Source: Paguma larvata (Eukaryota; Chordata; Mammalia; Carnivora; Viverridae). From it: a stretch of DNA of 64,000 nucleotides. How positions within the stretch are numbered: position 1 is the stretch's first letter; each line of letters starts with the position of its first letter. This document shows positions 46,201 through 58,925 of this stretch, one piece after another. The stretch lies in the NCBI GenBank assembly GCA_030068075.1, contig CM057825.1, forward strand, positions 78,755,123 to 78,819,122, written 5' to 3'. The notes under the pieces are model-generated. The model made no database searches, was not told where the DNA came from, and was given only the letters and a program-made list of their open reading frames with translations. Made by a program: the position numbers and the translations under genes.

Positions 46201-46379
46201 TGACTGCAAAAACCAGTAATGGTGAGGTTATTCATGAATGGCAAGATGGAAACATGAGACTGGTTTCAGGGTCTCTGTGCTGTTCTCTTCCTTTAACATC
46301 CCAGTGCCAGCACGCCAGCTCCACTCTCCATCACAGGCCCAGGAGTCCAGGAAAATTAGAATGAAGACTCCTTTGAGTT

Positions 46380-47110
46380 TTGACCCTTTGAGGGGACCGT
46401 AGTCTTTATTGAGAATCAGATGAGTGTTATAATCCTCTGCCCTGGAGTAACAGATAAACCCTTCTTATTCACTGTAGCTGTGTTCTATAAAGTCATCGGA
46501 AAAACTGAACTACTGCGTGCTGAACCATTATGCCTAGCGGAAATACAAGGTTAGGTTTCGTGAGCCTCTAGACACTATATTTTCAACAACCAATCATACA
46601 TAACCATGTTTTATGTGTGTTTCTGTTTAAAGAAACCTTATTTAAATATATATTATTGATTCATTAACATTGAACCCAGCCACCAGCCCTATAACTCAAG
46701 CCATAACGAAGCTTGTCTAACTAATACATATATTTTTTTTGTAAGAAGCATCACAGCCTTCTTGTGTTTAGGGACACTAGACAATACTTTAGTACTATGC
46801 TTGAGGGGCATTTCAAAAAGCACAATCACCAATAAACAGCACAAAAGTGAGAAAAATATGACACCATACAGACTGTGAAAAGGACGCTTGTTTATGGTAT
46901 ATGAGAGCTCAAGCAAGACAGCAGAGCATTACCTGGTGGGACCTCGGCTGGGAGTGTGTGTTGGGCAATTTTGAATTTTTTGCTGCTCTGTGCATGTCTG
47001 TGAATGACTACAGAAGTGCTGCAAATACTGAATTGGGGCTTACAAAAACTTTTACTGAGTAGGCAAATTCACACATACAGAACCCATGGATAATAAGCAT
47101 TGAATGTGTG
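46380..47110. repeat. probable ancient interspersed repeat, DNA-transposon type (family not assigned)
   Basis: 'gttctataaagtcatcggaa', 'aactgaactactgcgtgctg', 'ggaaatacaaggttaggttt', 'gattcattaacattgaaccc' and later text resemble a known class of old mammalian repeat. I cannot name it with confidence. The 75-codon minus frame is not a gene. Confidence 0.4.
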
Positions 47111-47921
47111 CATGTAAGGTTTCCTAGAAGTCCATAAGTTATACAGACTGTACCAGATCCACCCATCATCCCCTTTAATGCCTGATCTAGGTCAACTCAC
47201 TTTGCACACAGGTTCCTGAATACTGGGAGAACACTGGAGCATAAAAATAAGCTGTACTTTTGAATAATAAAGAAAATGTCAACAAGAGTCCTGAAACAAG
47301 TGACCCATGAATACACATTAGTAAAACTGATAATTTTTAATTAAGCAAATAAATTAAACTATGCTATTATTTAAAAGTTCAGGGAATTATGATATTTGCT
47401 AGCTACTATATTAACTCTTTAAAATCACCAACATTACCTTCTGTTAACTTCTGCTCTGTTTTAAAAGATACTTTTGTGCTTAAGAAAACAATCTTACTTA
47501 GGGAAACTGAACTAGATTCTGATTAATAGTCAATTTTGGTGATAGGAGAAAGCAGAAATAACTGAAAGCCTTTAACTTTCGTCTCCCAAACAATGTATTA
47601 CTATACCAGTTACCTGCACTCTCAACTAGAACAAGTTTGCCATTATAAGTTCTAGAAACCTGATCATGAGCACATACTGACAAAGCACAATGTAGAATGA
47701 AAAGATGAAATCGCTCACCCAAGGGGTCTCTAATCTCAGCAGATATAGGCATAAAGTAATAGGGAGAGCAGACACAGGGGAAAAAAAAGAAAGAAAGAAA
47801 AAATAATTTCTCAAGGCCACATTTCTTTCCATTCTTTTTTTATCTTTTCTTTTTTTTAGGGGGCGGGGGGAGAAGGAGGGGAAGCATTCCTCAGGCCAAA
47901 TAACCAAGTGTTCAAATGTAT

Positions 47922-47932
<11 letters not shown>
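47111..47932. other. unassigned sequence
   Basis: No gene recognised. Short simple runs lie at 47780-47800 (A-rich) and 47835-47880 (T-rich then G-rich). Confidence 0.4.

Positions 47933-47962
<30 letters not shown>
47933..47962 (+). repeat. (CA)n microsatellite
   Basis: Fifteen uninterrupted CA units. They create an alternating VC run in a minus-strand frame. Confidence 0.97.
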
Positions 47963-47964
<2 letters not shown>

Positions 47965-48079
47965 TCATACAGCACAGGGGAGCTCTTTGTCACTAATTTT
48001 ACCTTCTGAAATCCTACCTATTATTGAGTCCTAGCTGCCTTTATAAAGTTTCTTTTAACCCACAGCAATGTATAATTTC

Positions 48080-48305
48080 CCTTACTCTGTCCATTTTAAT
48101 CTCTACATTATTGACTTTACTTTGTAAATATTTTTGGCTTGCCTCAAACTAAATACAGAATGGCAAGACCAAGGAGGACAGGGCCAGTGCCTCATGTCTT
48201 CTGATATATCCCCAAGGCCCAATACATCTCACCCTTAGCAAAATGCAAACCTGGACAGAGTAGTCAATAAAGATCTTTTGGATGAGTGAATGAGCAAATA
48301 AACAA
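48080..48305 (+). repeat. L2 LINE, 3' end
   Basis: 'gaggacagggccagtgcctc', 'atatccccaaggcccaatac', 'tagtcaataaagatcttttg' and 'gatgagtgaatgagcaaata' follow the L2 3' end. Confidence 0.65.
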
Positions 48306-48459
48306 GAATGAATCAACTGCATCGCTCAGTTATTCAGAGGACATCAACATGGCCAATTATAAAGACCAAAAGTTCCAGCCTAGTATAATCTGGATACATA
48401 TTTACAGTATCCTAGACTTTTATTTATAATCAAAGTTCGATTGATATGAATCTGAATTC

Positions 48460-48610
48460 ATTCACTTAACAAATATTCAATCAATATTTACTGAGCACCT
48501 GGTCTGGGCAAGGCTCTGTGCTAGGAATTAGAATAGAGCAGTGAACAAAGTAGGTATCAAGGCTCCTTCTAAAAATGTAATGATGAACATGAAAATAGGC
48601 TTTATTCAAT
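48460..48610 (-). repeat. L2 LINE, 3' end
   Basis: Reverse L2: 'acaaatattcaatcaatatt', 'tactgagcacctggtctggg', 'aggctctgtgctaggaatta', 'gagcagtgaacaaagtaggt'. Confidence 0.7.
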
Positions 48611-51015
48611 GAGTGCTAATGAATTCAAAGTCATGTTCTTTGGCCTATTCAAGAAACACTTTGATAAAAGAGCTAGGAAATAAGTATCATGAAATAAAGT
48701 TATTTCACACTAGCTTTCTCTCAAGCCTTATCTGTAAGACACTGTGTAATACAGTACATGCCAGAAGGGAAGTGAGAACACTCCACCTGAGAAATCTTCT
48801 GTGCCATTCTTTCAGCCTGAGCACTGTTTATCTTGAAAACTTACTGCTCCTGGCCTTGCTCCAAGGCAAGCAATCCAATGATTCACTGAGTTTTTACTCT
48901 TTGGGGATCAGTTTTAAGCAGCAATGGAAAACAGGCTATCCCAATAAAAACATGTCTTAAGGAAAGAAAATTCCATATCTTTCTCCTAATAGACAGAAGT
49001 CTCATAAATTCTGGAGTTAAGAAATTCCTCTATTCAAGTGGCACTGTCCAGATTTCTTATAAACATGACGTCTGAGATGGAAAATGCAGATCTGCTCTTT
49101 AAAACTAAGAAATCTTCCTACATCTACATCTAGATTTATGCTTAAAATATGATTTTGGAGTGAACAGAGAAAAAGAACATTAATATTCCGCTACTAAAGG
49201 AGAATGAGATAAATCAGAACAAATGGTGATTCCAGTTTCATTAGTCTTGTTCAGTGAGAATTTTCCCAATCCTTCTCTGCCCCTATGCCTTTCCCATGCA
49301 AACTGAATCACTTGCTTAAACCATATGGTAAGACTCAAATGAGGGGCTGCCATACCCAGTCTCCAAAATATTAACAAACTGAATAGGTTAACTCTTCCTA
49401 TAGCAAGATAAAACACAAAATACCAGATATTGACCTTCTTATAGTAAAGAGAGAAATGCTCTGTATTACTTATCACTCTAAACCAAAATACCAGTCTAAA
49501 CAATTTTGGTTTATAGCAAAATGTTATCCAAACTTCTCATAAAAAAATAATAAAAATAAACAAAATTCTGTTAGATGTGGGACACGGTAGAACATTTTTT
49601 TTAAGTTTGATTACCTTATGTGAACAAAAGTATGCACTTTTTGTCAACTGATGAACTAATATTTTAAGATTAAATTCCCTGGCATCCTTTACCTTCTAAA
49701 ACTGAGTAAAAAAAAAAAATATATATATATATATAAAGAAAATTGTGCTGATTATTTATGTTGTAAAATATAATCTATTTAGATATTAAAGATCAATATT
49801 CTTTCACTTATTCACTTAAACCTGTGAATGTACAAATGTGTTTAGTTCAGACAGTTCTTCAGGGATAAATATCAGTTCATTTTTACTTCTACTGATGATA
49901 CATATTCTACATACATTGATAGTATATATAAAGTCATAACTATACACATATTATATAGTTATGAAAATAATAGGAAAGATCACATTATTTGACCAAGAGT
50001 AAGGTATAATTATCACTGACAACTTTCAAGAACTGAAAATGCTACTGCACATAAAAGCATGATTCCCAACTCAAATATAAAACATTCTGGAAGGTCTCAA
50101 CTTACCTCGAACACTGTCCTAATACTCTCATATTCTACCAAGATTAATGCATTTAGCTTAAAGAAAAATTAAAAACCAGATGACACTTAATGCATTTGAC
50201 AGAAAGAAAAAAGGAGAGTAGAACAAAATTTGCCAAATGAATGTAGATGTTAAAATGGTCAAAAGAAAGCCAAAAATCTCTAACAAACTTAGACCAGCTA
50301 TCATCCATTTCAATAGAGGGCAGAACCAAAATTGGGCTGAATGAAATGGAAGTTACTTAAGAAGGTTTTCCTGACTCTGAGATTTGCTAAACTCCCCAGC
50401 AGTGGAATGACAAAAGAAGGGTTTTGCTAGAGAAAATTCAAAATTGGTTAACATCTCCCTGCTATGAACTAACATATGTGACTCTGCTTTAAGGATAGGA
50501 AACTGATAATACAGTTACTCAGGTTTCCTTTTAACTCTGAAAGTATATAGAAACATATTCTTTAAGAATGCACAGAATGACTGGTCATTTGGCTCTTCCA
50601 AGAATGGATACACACAGAAGGTGGAAAACAAATGCATTGAATTTCAATTCTAAGGTTTTCCCTGATACTACTATGCAAACTGTTTATTTGGGTTTTCCAG
50701 ATACTATCTTTTCTACCATTTCATTTATGTGAAAAAAGAGAAACCTGCTATCTAGATCTGAGGACAATGCCTAATTTTGGAACATTTAAGATATATTTAT
50801 TACTTTGTATAAATATACATGCTCAAAGACTCTAACTCCTTTTAGTAACATTTTAAAAAGTCTTATTTAATGCAGTAGAATCTTCTCTTGTATTTTTGTC
50901 ACCATCTCTACTGTTATGGCAGCTGGTCAGCTAATGATGCTCACTTTAACTGCTTTTTATTGAACTGATCATACTTTAAAGATGGAACACATGAAAGGTT
51001 ACTCCTCACTATCTA
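48611..51015. other. unassigned sequence
   Basis: No gene or repeat named. Frames of up to 115 codons (48613-48960 plus, 49180-49503 minus) have no identifiable domain. Simple A-rich/(AT)n at 49708-49735. Confidence 0.4.
49708..49735 (+). repeat. A-rich run with (AT)n
   Basis: About 12 A followed by about eight AT units. Confidence 0.9.
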
Positions 51016-51245
51016 AAGTTTGTTATTTTTGATTATTATTAAGTTTTTTATTCTAATTCCAGTATAGTCAACATACAGTGTTATACTAGTTTCAGGTGTA
51101 CACTACGGTGATTCAACAATTCTATACATTATTCAGTGCTCATCATGATAAGTGTACTCTTTAATTCCCATCACTGATTTCCCCCATTCCCCTATCCAAC
51201 ATCCCCTCTAATGTTTGTTCTTCATAACATCCAATGTTTCATACC
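51016..51245 (-). mobile_element. carnivore L1 3' UTR fragment, minus strand
   Basis: 'agtatagtcaacatacagtg', 'tagtttcaggtgtacactac', 'cagtgctcatcatgataagt' and 'ttaattcccatcactgattt' are the reverse complement of a carnivore L1 3' UTR. It is older and more diverged than the copy at 35.3 kb. Confidence 0.8.
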
Positions 51246-53492
51246 TCCTCTATAAATCTTGATCCATTTTTCATCAAACAATTTATTTTGATAAAATATA
51301 GAAAACTGTCCCAATGATTCATGTTACTCATTACATTTATAAATTATTCAACAGAGAAATAACAAAAACTCTATGAAGTATAATCTAAATTGAACTAAAT
51401 ACATCAAAATTAATGAATAGTTCATGCTTGATTTTTATTGTGTTTATTCAATTGCTGCTTAATTAGAAAAATGCCATTATTTAGACTACAGATCCCTATC
51501 ACTGTAAAATCCATGAGACCCTACTATAAAACTATTATTAATTTTAGACCCAGTCATTATTTTCCTCAAGCTAACAATAATGAAGACTAAATTAATATTT
51601 CAGTAAGATTGAAAGTTGAGTTGCCCAACATATAAACTTTAATGGGGGTACCAATAAATATGCAAATGGTTTCCAAAATTTTCAACATTCATTTAAATCT
51701 TTTGAGAACCACTTATTTTACTCTGTAGTTATTTGAAGGTAGATGATACAAATTCAATTTAGTTAGATATAAATTCCAAAGAGAAGAAAATGTATTAGCT
51801 CTGAGTTCCACCTCTGCCTGGGACTGCAAAGAGAAACAAATGATACAGGATCAAATCATGCAGTCATCTTTATTTTGTGCACACCATCTTAAAATTGCTT
51901 GGACCACAGAATCCATGAGAACTTCAAGGAACAGAGCCACAGAGAAGGAGAGTATCAAAATAAACTAAGTTCATTTTTATACCACTTGATTCATTAGCTC
52001 AGTCATATCAGCATGACTTTTGCCCATTAAAATTAATTCTGTCCAGTTTACTCCATAACTTTGTAATGCTAGCAAAACTGTAAAGTGTCATCATAATGAT
52101 ATGTGGTATAAAAAGTCACAATTCTCATACTCATACACTTCACAGCCTAACAGAATAGTTAAGCTTTTCTTTCTTACGTTCAGCAAATATTATACAGAAG
52201 CACGAGAAACTGGGAAACTGGTATGGAATATACCAAGTGAAATATAAATCCTACGTGAAAAAGTCAAATGTATTTTGTGGGCATCTTTCTAAGGAAGACT
52301 GCACAACCAGTCCCTACATAACTGAACTCTGAATTGTATTGTTCAACTATAACACATTCTCAGGCACACCAGACAGAACCTAAAACTGATACTCATACAA
52401 TTTAACTAAAGGCAACTAAAAGCAGTTGTAAGCTATTATTACCTCCAGGTCCAAAATAGAGGTAAAAACCAAACCAAGATTTATGCAACCATGCTCTAGC
52501 TAAAGTACATGTTAACAACATACAAACAACCTGTAATTCTATACGTTAGAATCTACCTAAGGAAAGATCTCCCCCTCTAGAAGGCTTGAGTGTCACTAAC
52601 TGAAAGAAAAAAGCATAATTTCATTATTTCCCTTGTTTTGCTTTTGTTTGTTTTTCTTCTGTCATGGAGGCAGCAAAAACAAATTATTTGGGGGAGCCAG
52701 TTTGGCTTCCATAGCAGCTGCGCCAGTCAGACGCATCGCAGAGCAAGAGGAGATTGCCAAATGCTCATTGTTTAAATATGGCCCAATTTACTAGGGTCCA
52801 AGTTATAATTAGGTTTCTTCTTTGAATTTTAAAAGGAAAAAAGTGAAGACACAAACTCCTAATACATATAATTAAGACTAGCAGCCTTAACCTAACAGGT
52901 TTTTAGAGACACTCTTACTGTCACTCTAAATACAGGTTTCCTGCTGAGAGCATAATTACAGTTTTTGTTGCACTTCATACTGTCTACCTCCTAGAGAGCT
53001 AACACTGTTTGTTATTAAAAGAAGACCTTGTCATATCGTGTTCACCTCTGCATATAATGTCTCTCATTGTTGCTGCTTACCTTTTATCTACTCTTCTGGT
53101 GTAGAGAGGGGAGAACTGCAGAGACTACACAGACTTGGTAAATTTTAACAAGTTGGAGCTAATGGGGTGTTTTTCCCCATCTTCTTCCACCAAAAGGCAG
53201 CCTGTCCTCTCGATTTGATACACTTGCCTTCTGATTCCATAGCTGCCTTTTCTTTAGTATGCCTGTAAACCAGGCTAGAAAGAAAAAGCAAACCCACAGA
53301 ATCCAAATACCTAAGCTAGGAGGGTGGGAAATTCCATGTCGAATTAAATAGCACAGTTTTAATCCATTAAACTGTTAGACTACATTTATATTTAACACCA
53401 AGGTGATAGCCAAATCTTTTCTACTGATCAACAGCAAGTGCTTGGAGCAAGTCTTGGGTAGCGAATTACATTCAGTGTCCAAAGGTATCCAT
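51246..53492. other. unassigned sequence
   Basis: No gene recognised. Candidate conserved block at 52640-52790 listed separately. Confidence 0.4.
52640..52790. promoter_or_regulatory. candidate conserved regulatory block (tentative)
   Basis: Three CpGs within 18 bases (52721, 52732, 52737) next to an E-box CAGCTG (52715-52720), inside AT-rich DNA with few CpGs. No repeat signature. The 61-codon frame has no known family. Confidence 0.25.
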
Positions 53493-53882
53493 AAAATCAC
53501 AGTGCTGTCTTTCTTTCTTTCTTTCTTTTTTAAGAACATGACCTGCAGGGGACATTTATTGGTGCTCTGATAACTACACATTTCCAGACATTTAAATACA
53601 ATGGTAGCAAATGGATTTCTTCTTCCACATATTTACCATTCTTAGTATTAAAGTCGCTATGCAGTTCTGGCAGTTCAAACCTGTTCTGCATGTCTTACCA
53701 GGCTGCGACATCTCATTACGTGTTGTAACCTGCTCTGACGAGTCGGCATCAAAAAAGACTGCTTTACAAGGTGGATATTTTTTCACTATCATTTTTTAAT
53801 CTGTTAAAGCTATAATCTATCAGAGAATGAAACATCCACTTGTTCATGAAAGTGCAATACTTAAAAAGAAAAAAAATCACAG
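53493..53882 (-). pseudogene. possible processed pseudogene or retrocopy of an unrecognised transcript
   Basis: Read on the minus strand, an AATAAA signal (plus positions 53555-53560) is followed about 22 bases later by an A-rich tail with GAAA units (53509-53532), which is normal spacing for a polyadenylated transcript. A 10-bp direct repeat aaaatcacag occurs at 53493-53502 and 53873-53882. Upstream there is a CpG-retaining stretch (53700-53750) with an open frame of 66 codons at 53592-53792 that includes a cysteine-containing segment. I do not recognise the protein. Six bases separate the left repeat from the tail, which weakens the case. It could instead be chance simple sequence. Confidence 0.4.
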
Positions 53883-54059
53883 GAATTTTGGATCAGACAG
53901 AATTTATGAATATCACTTTCTCTAAGGTACATTCAACTATAATTATTTACTTGAAAAAATAACATACTTCTAATGACATCATATATAGTCAAATTTGAGG
54001 GTTTTTACACATCCTGGGGCAGGAATTTGATGTGCTCTTTAGTCACCTATGCTTCCTCT
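53883..54059. other. unassigned sequence
   Basis: Nothing recognised. Confidence 0.3.
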
Positions 54060-54400
54060 CTCTGTATGCCAGAAAAGTAAATTTCAATTTTAATGTATAA
54101 AATAATTCAGTGGAATGGTAATATAAATTAGGAAAGATCCACAGAATGGAAAAGTCAAAGAGTAGTTTAAAGGACATACATTTATATATACTAATAAATA
54201 AAAGAGTTCCAAGATAATTAGTAATAAGCAGAACAAGCAAGTTGCAGGATAGCATATGCAGTGCAGTAATAAAAACACTCAAAACCATACTATTTAAACA
54301 CACATAGTTATGTATATTGATGCATATGTAAAAGGAAGTGTGAAAGGATATACAGCATATTGATAACATTGATTACCTCTGGTAGAGGGAGTGAGACTGA
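54060..54400 (+). repeat. old L1M, 3' portion
   Basis: 'gagttccaagataattagta', 'ataagcagaacaagcaagtt', 'gttgcaggatagcatatgca', 'gattacctctggtagaggga' follow the old L1 3' order. The overlapping minus-strand frames (108 and 62 codons) are not genes. Confidence 0.6.
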
Positions 54401-54405
54401 GGCTA

Positions 54406-54886
54406 ATTAGTTTCCCATTAACAGTGTAACAAATAACCACAAACTTAATGGCTTTAAAAAAAAACACACACACACATGAATTTATTACCTTACAGTTCTA
54501 GAGGTCAGAAGTCCAAAATCAGTCTCATTGGACTTAAAGTCAAGGTGTTAGCAGGGTTGGTTCTTTCTGCAGCCTCTCGAGGGAGAATCTATTTCCTCGC
54601 ATTGTTCAGCTTCTAGAAGCCACCCGGATTCCTTGGCTTGTAGCCCTGTCCTTCAGTCAGGTCAGCGTCTTGCTTCCACCATTACATCTACTACTGACTT
54701 TGATCCTCCTGCTTCCCTCCCATATGGATCTTTGTGATTACCTTGGGCCACCAATATAATCCAAGATTATCTCTCCATCTCAAGATCTTCAACCGAGTTC
54801 CTTTTACCATGAAAGCTGACTATCCATGGGACCCAGGAATCAGAATGTGGGGATGTCTGGGGAGGCCATTAATCAGCCCACTGCAG
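54406..54886 (-). mobile_element. solo LTR, ERVL-MaLR (MLT1 type)
   Basis: Reverse-complement MLT1: 'taacaaataaccacaaactt', 'gaatttattaccttacagtt', 'ctagaggtcagaagtccaaa', 'ggtgttagcagggttggttc', 'ccttggcttgtagccctgtc', and 'ccattaatcagcccactgca' at the end. A short A/CA run (about 54456-54477) interrupts its left part. No internal region. Confidence 0.8.
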
Positions 54887-55220
54887 AAGCCACAGAGGCC
54901 GGGAAGAATTTTAGCCTTTTTGTATGATTCAACTTGTACAATTACATTGTATTTATATATTAATTGTGTAATTTGCCTAATTTAAAATATAAAAGAAAGA
55001 TAATTTCATTTCTTTTAAAAATGTTTGATCTTATTTTTTCTTGCCCCTCCAAATTCCTATTCTTTCCTCTTCTACATCCTTATCTCCTGGTTCTGTGCCT
55101 ATATTATAAGATTCCATACCCATATTACAAGGTTCATGATCATATTTCATATCTTCCCCTAAAAATATTACCCAATTTGAACTGTGGCACAGTTAGGTCA
55201 AGTATAACTACACTTAGGAT
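54887..55220. other. unassigned sequence
   Basis: No gene or repeat recognised. A 90-codon plus frame has no domain. Confidence 0.35.
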
Positions 55221-55444
55221 AAAGGATATGTCTTAGGGCATCTGGGTGGCTCAGTTGGTTAAGCATTCAACCCTGGATTTTGGCTCCGGTCATGATCTCA
55301 TAGTCCATGAGATTAAGTCCCACATCAGGCTCCATGCTGATGGTATGGGGTCTGTTTGGGATTCTCTCTCCCTCTCTCTCTGGCCCTCCCCCACTTGCAC
55401 TCTCTCTCAAAATAAAGAAACTTAAAAAAAAAAGAATATGTTTA
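55221..55444 (+). mobile_element. Can-SINE, older type, plus strand
   Basis: Head 'gggcatctgggtggctcagt', middle 'tggggtctgtttgggattct', CT-rich stretch, and A-rich tail. Flanking repeat aaaggatatgtctta (55221-55235) and aaagaatatgttta (55431-55444). Confidence 0.9.
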
Positions 55445-55720
55445 CTGCATTAAATAAATGTTAACTGAGCCCTTCTATGTAGAAGGTAATAGGCAGAGAA
55501 CTAGGAATATTGATATTAATACCCCCATTTCTTGGAAAGTTCATGATCCAGGACAGACATGCAAACAGATTACAATATCATGTAAAATGGCATAATAGAA
55601 ATATATGTAGTGGGCCATGGGAACCTGACATGGAAATCAGTTCTACCTGAAGTGCCAGGTGGGGATGGGGGAGGAGAGGTGGTTAGAAAAAATCATGGAG
55701 GAAGGTCTATCTAACCTGGA
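55445..55720 (-). repeat. L2 LINE fragment
   Basis: Reverse L2 pattern: 'taaataaatgttaactgagc', 'aggcagagaactaggaatat', 'aaagttcatgatccaggaca', 'tgccaggtggggatgggg'. Diverged. Confidence 0.5.
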
Positions 55721-56429
55721 CCTCTCTGAATATATCTACATTTTCCATCCTGTCCCATAGCTTGGGCCATCAGCCCTCAGCTCTGCTGAAGGGTCACTCA
55801 TCCTGTTACCCTGGTTAACATGGCATGTCCGATGATACGCAACTCACCTCTCTTCCATATCCTCTCCACTCAGGGTCACACAGGAATTTCTGATTCTTAC
55901 ACACAAACTACACAGAAATTCAGCGTCTTAAAAACACTTAACTCCAGCAGTCCTTCTATTTATCCATGATGCCACCTTCAGTTTACGGGGTGACAGAGGA
56001 ACCTATCAGGGAACTGAATATTAGATTCCTAATCAATAAGGGGGCAAAGACCCCTTCTGTCCTTACTTTTCCTCCTAGTTATCAGATATTTCTAATGGTG
56101 GAAAAAAAAAATAAGAATTCTGACATCTGCCTTCTTCTACTCTGTCTTACTCCTTCTCCCCCCATCTTCTTTATTGAGCAACAGGAATTTTGGCCAAGCT
56201 TTAATAGAGTTAAACTTCTCCAGACTTTGAGAGAAACCGGATCAGATATTTTCATCTCGGTTCTTAATATGCTAAAATTTTAAAGAACTTCTAAGGCTGG
56301 CTTTAAGCCCATTGTTTCCCTAAACACGTCAAGTACCAGTGCCCTATCTGTGATGTTAAGCTTCCTGCATCCTTCTGAGGCAGAAGGCTGTAAGGCAACA
56401 TGATTTACTAAAGATGGATCAATTCATGC
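55721..56429. other. unassigned sequence
   Basis: No gene recognised. The 105-codon plus frame at 55966-56283 contains a poly-lysine run from poly-A and no known domain. Confidence 0.4.
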
Positions 56430-56915
56430 ATCCCTCATTCCAACTGCCTTCTAACAACATTAGGTGCTGAAAGACTAAAATCTCTATTTCCCAAACTTTC
56501 TTTGTAGCTGGGGTTTTGAGTGAGATCTAGGTTCTGCCCATCTAACACACCAATACACAACTTGGTTTCACACTGAGCTACATAGGGAGAGAGGTCAAGG
56601 AACCATGGCAAAGAAAGCATGTTCTGGAGATGGCAGTCATTGAAGCAGCTCACTGATTTGGCAGTGTCTTGCGGGTAAATTACCAGAAGTGGTAAGGTTC
56701 TGGGGCAGGCAGTCGGGCTGGTGACAGCTTCCTAATTGAGCAGGAGCAAGAGCTCCCTGAGCAGCCCGGGGCTTTAGAAATCATTCCTGGGAGCTAATCC
56801 ACCCTTCCCAAGAATTCCCAAGGCTATATTCACACTCAAATCGCTTGTGCTTAAACTAGGCAGTCTAGATTCCATTTTCGGCAACTAAGAATCCCAACCA
56901 GTACATTTGTATGAA
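56430..56915 (+). repeat. ancient LTR-like repeat (family uncertain)
   Basis: 'gaaagactaaaatctctatt', 'cccaaactttctttgtagct', 'ggggttttgagtgagatcta', a GC-richer middle with 'ggggcaggcagtcgggct', and terminal 'gcaactaagaatcccaacca' recall an old mammalian repeat class with an LTR-like end. Family not assigned. Confidence 0.45.
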
Positions 56916-58784
56916 TGGATGTGAGATGGGATCAAATGCTTCAATTTAATATTGGAAAACATCGCCTCCCATCATGTCTGTTTGAGAGACTAGTGTGAGC
57001 CTAACATGTACTGGGTGACTGATGCTCCACTTCCAGTGGTTAAAAGATAGTTCCTGAGGCACAGCATAACGGCTTTTTTCTGGCTTTTTCTTCTACCTGG
57101 CTCTATTTAAGTTTTACAGAGTTTGCCTTTACCGTCTCCACACAGAGCTTCTTCTTCTTATCACCCTTAGCCTGATTTTTGATTTTTGTTTTTTGGTTTT
57201 GAAGTGGGAAAATAAGGGAGAGAGTAAGTCTAAGGGAATGATTCTTGAGATCTTTATTAGGAGAGAGAGGTAGAAAGCCTTTTGGTGCTCTCCAACCTAA
57301 TCATTATCAGAGTTCTGAATAAAACTGATATTTTGTTTCCATTTGGCTCCTTATGACTCTTCTTTATGACTTAGAACTTTATGGGATTGAGGGCTGAAGT
57401 GGTCAGTATCCACAAGTTTCTACCACTCAAAGCTGGAACTCACTTTAGAGATCATTATTTTAACAGTCTGTTTTGTCGAAGATACTGATATCCAAGGTCA
57501 TAGAACCAATAAACGGAGAAGCCCACACTAAAACTCAAATTCGCAGACTCTGAGCCCATTGTTCCTCACCACACCAGCTAAACATTTGGGTGAATGAATT
57601 AAAGAGACTACTTCTAGCCAGTGGATTTAACTCTCTGGTTTTCTAACCAGCCCACTTTATTCTCCTATATACTCCGCCTAACCCCAATAAGCACTTGGGT
57701 TTCTGAGTCTTGATTTAAAAGATTCCTATGTAAAATATTTCGGGGGAAGGGTGAACTTCAATAAAGCAAATCACTCATTCTCTATATTTAAATTCTGTAG
57801 TTTGGTAGTCCTAAAAGCAGAACCCAGGGCTTAGTACAATATAGGAAAGGTCTAAAAGTATTTTTTTTACATAATCTTGTATCTTCAGCTATCCCAGCTT
57901 ATAGTTTAAAATGTACTGTTTGTTCTTACATATAGACCATAACAAGAGCTCTCCTGAACTGTTTCTCCTACTGAATGAACTAAGCAGGTAATGCCCCCCA
58001 CTGGCAGAACTTGCCTTGTCTTCCATCTGGAAGAGTACCACCAGTTTTGTCATCCCCAAAGGCACCATTCTGACACATGTCATTAATTTTTACAGGGTCT
58101 TGACCCATAAGAATAAATGGTATATGCTTCAATGTCTAAGTATTCACATAAAGAGAATAGAATTTAACTTAAGTGCTATATATGTAATCTTGGGCACAAG
58201 AAAAATATATATGCTGAAAAGATACAAATTGCTCGAGGTGGTTATTTATTAAGTGACCAAGCAAACAGACCATAGCACAAGACACTCCAAATCTATTTGA
58301 AAGAAAACTGTAAAAGACTACCAAACATTATCGCTAGTTTCTTATGCATAGTGTCATGATTCCAATCCCTTTCTTGATAGTGTATTCCTACTTTATTTTA
58401 ACTATACCCATCTGTGGATGGGAAGCTCAAAAAGAAAGTGGTTAAGTAATTCAAAATTCTCTCCCCAGTGAGAACATTAAACCCTAAAACATTCCAAAAG
58501 TCAGAATACAATAAAGTTGGTTCTGTGGCCATAATTAAATAACTGTTCATGAGGGGAAAATATAGCCAAACCACCATGTGACTCATATTAAAAACAGACA
58601 CCAAAATCGAATAAGAAAATACAGATATATTCATAAATCAGATCCTAGCTCCAAAATATTAACCATGTTTTCCAAATAATCTATTTTAAAGAACTGTAAG
58701 AATCAAGCAAACAATTACCACCTCAGTACCTACACCCTTCCAGAATTCTACTTTTGGAAGGGAGTCAAGAAAAAACTGAAATAA
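56916..58784. other. unassigned sequence
   Basis: No gene or repeat recognised. Frames up to 78 codons. Confidence 0.4.
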
Positions 58785-58925
58785 CAAAAGCTAACATTTA
58801 TTGAGTTTTTGCTAAATGCTAAGTGCTTTTCCTGAGTTATCTAATTTCATCCTCATAAGAGCTCTTCTCATTTACATTTTGCTGATGAGAGCAAAAAGGT
58901 CTGGGATATTTAAGTGAGCTGTCTA
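58785..58925 (-). repeat. MIR SINE
   Basis: 'aaagctaacatttattgagt', 'gctaaatgctaagtgctttt', 'gttatctaatttcatcctca', 'cattttgctgatgagagcaa' in reverse MIR order. A 115-codon plus frame starts at its right edge and is not supported as a gene. Confidence 0.7.

Noticed and set aside
47626..47961. 111-codon minus frame starting with alternating V and C
   Set aside because: The start is the translated (CA)n microsatellite.
53592..53792. Minus-strand frame with a C-x2-C segment that briefly recalls a GATA-type zinc finger
   Set aside because: Only one C-x2-C pair is present. The second pair and the tryptophan-arginine core of a GATA finger are missing. Kept only as part of a possible unrecognised retrocopy.
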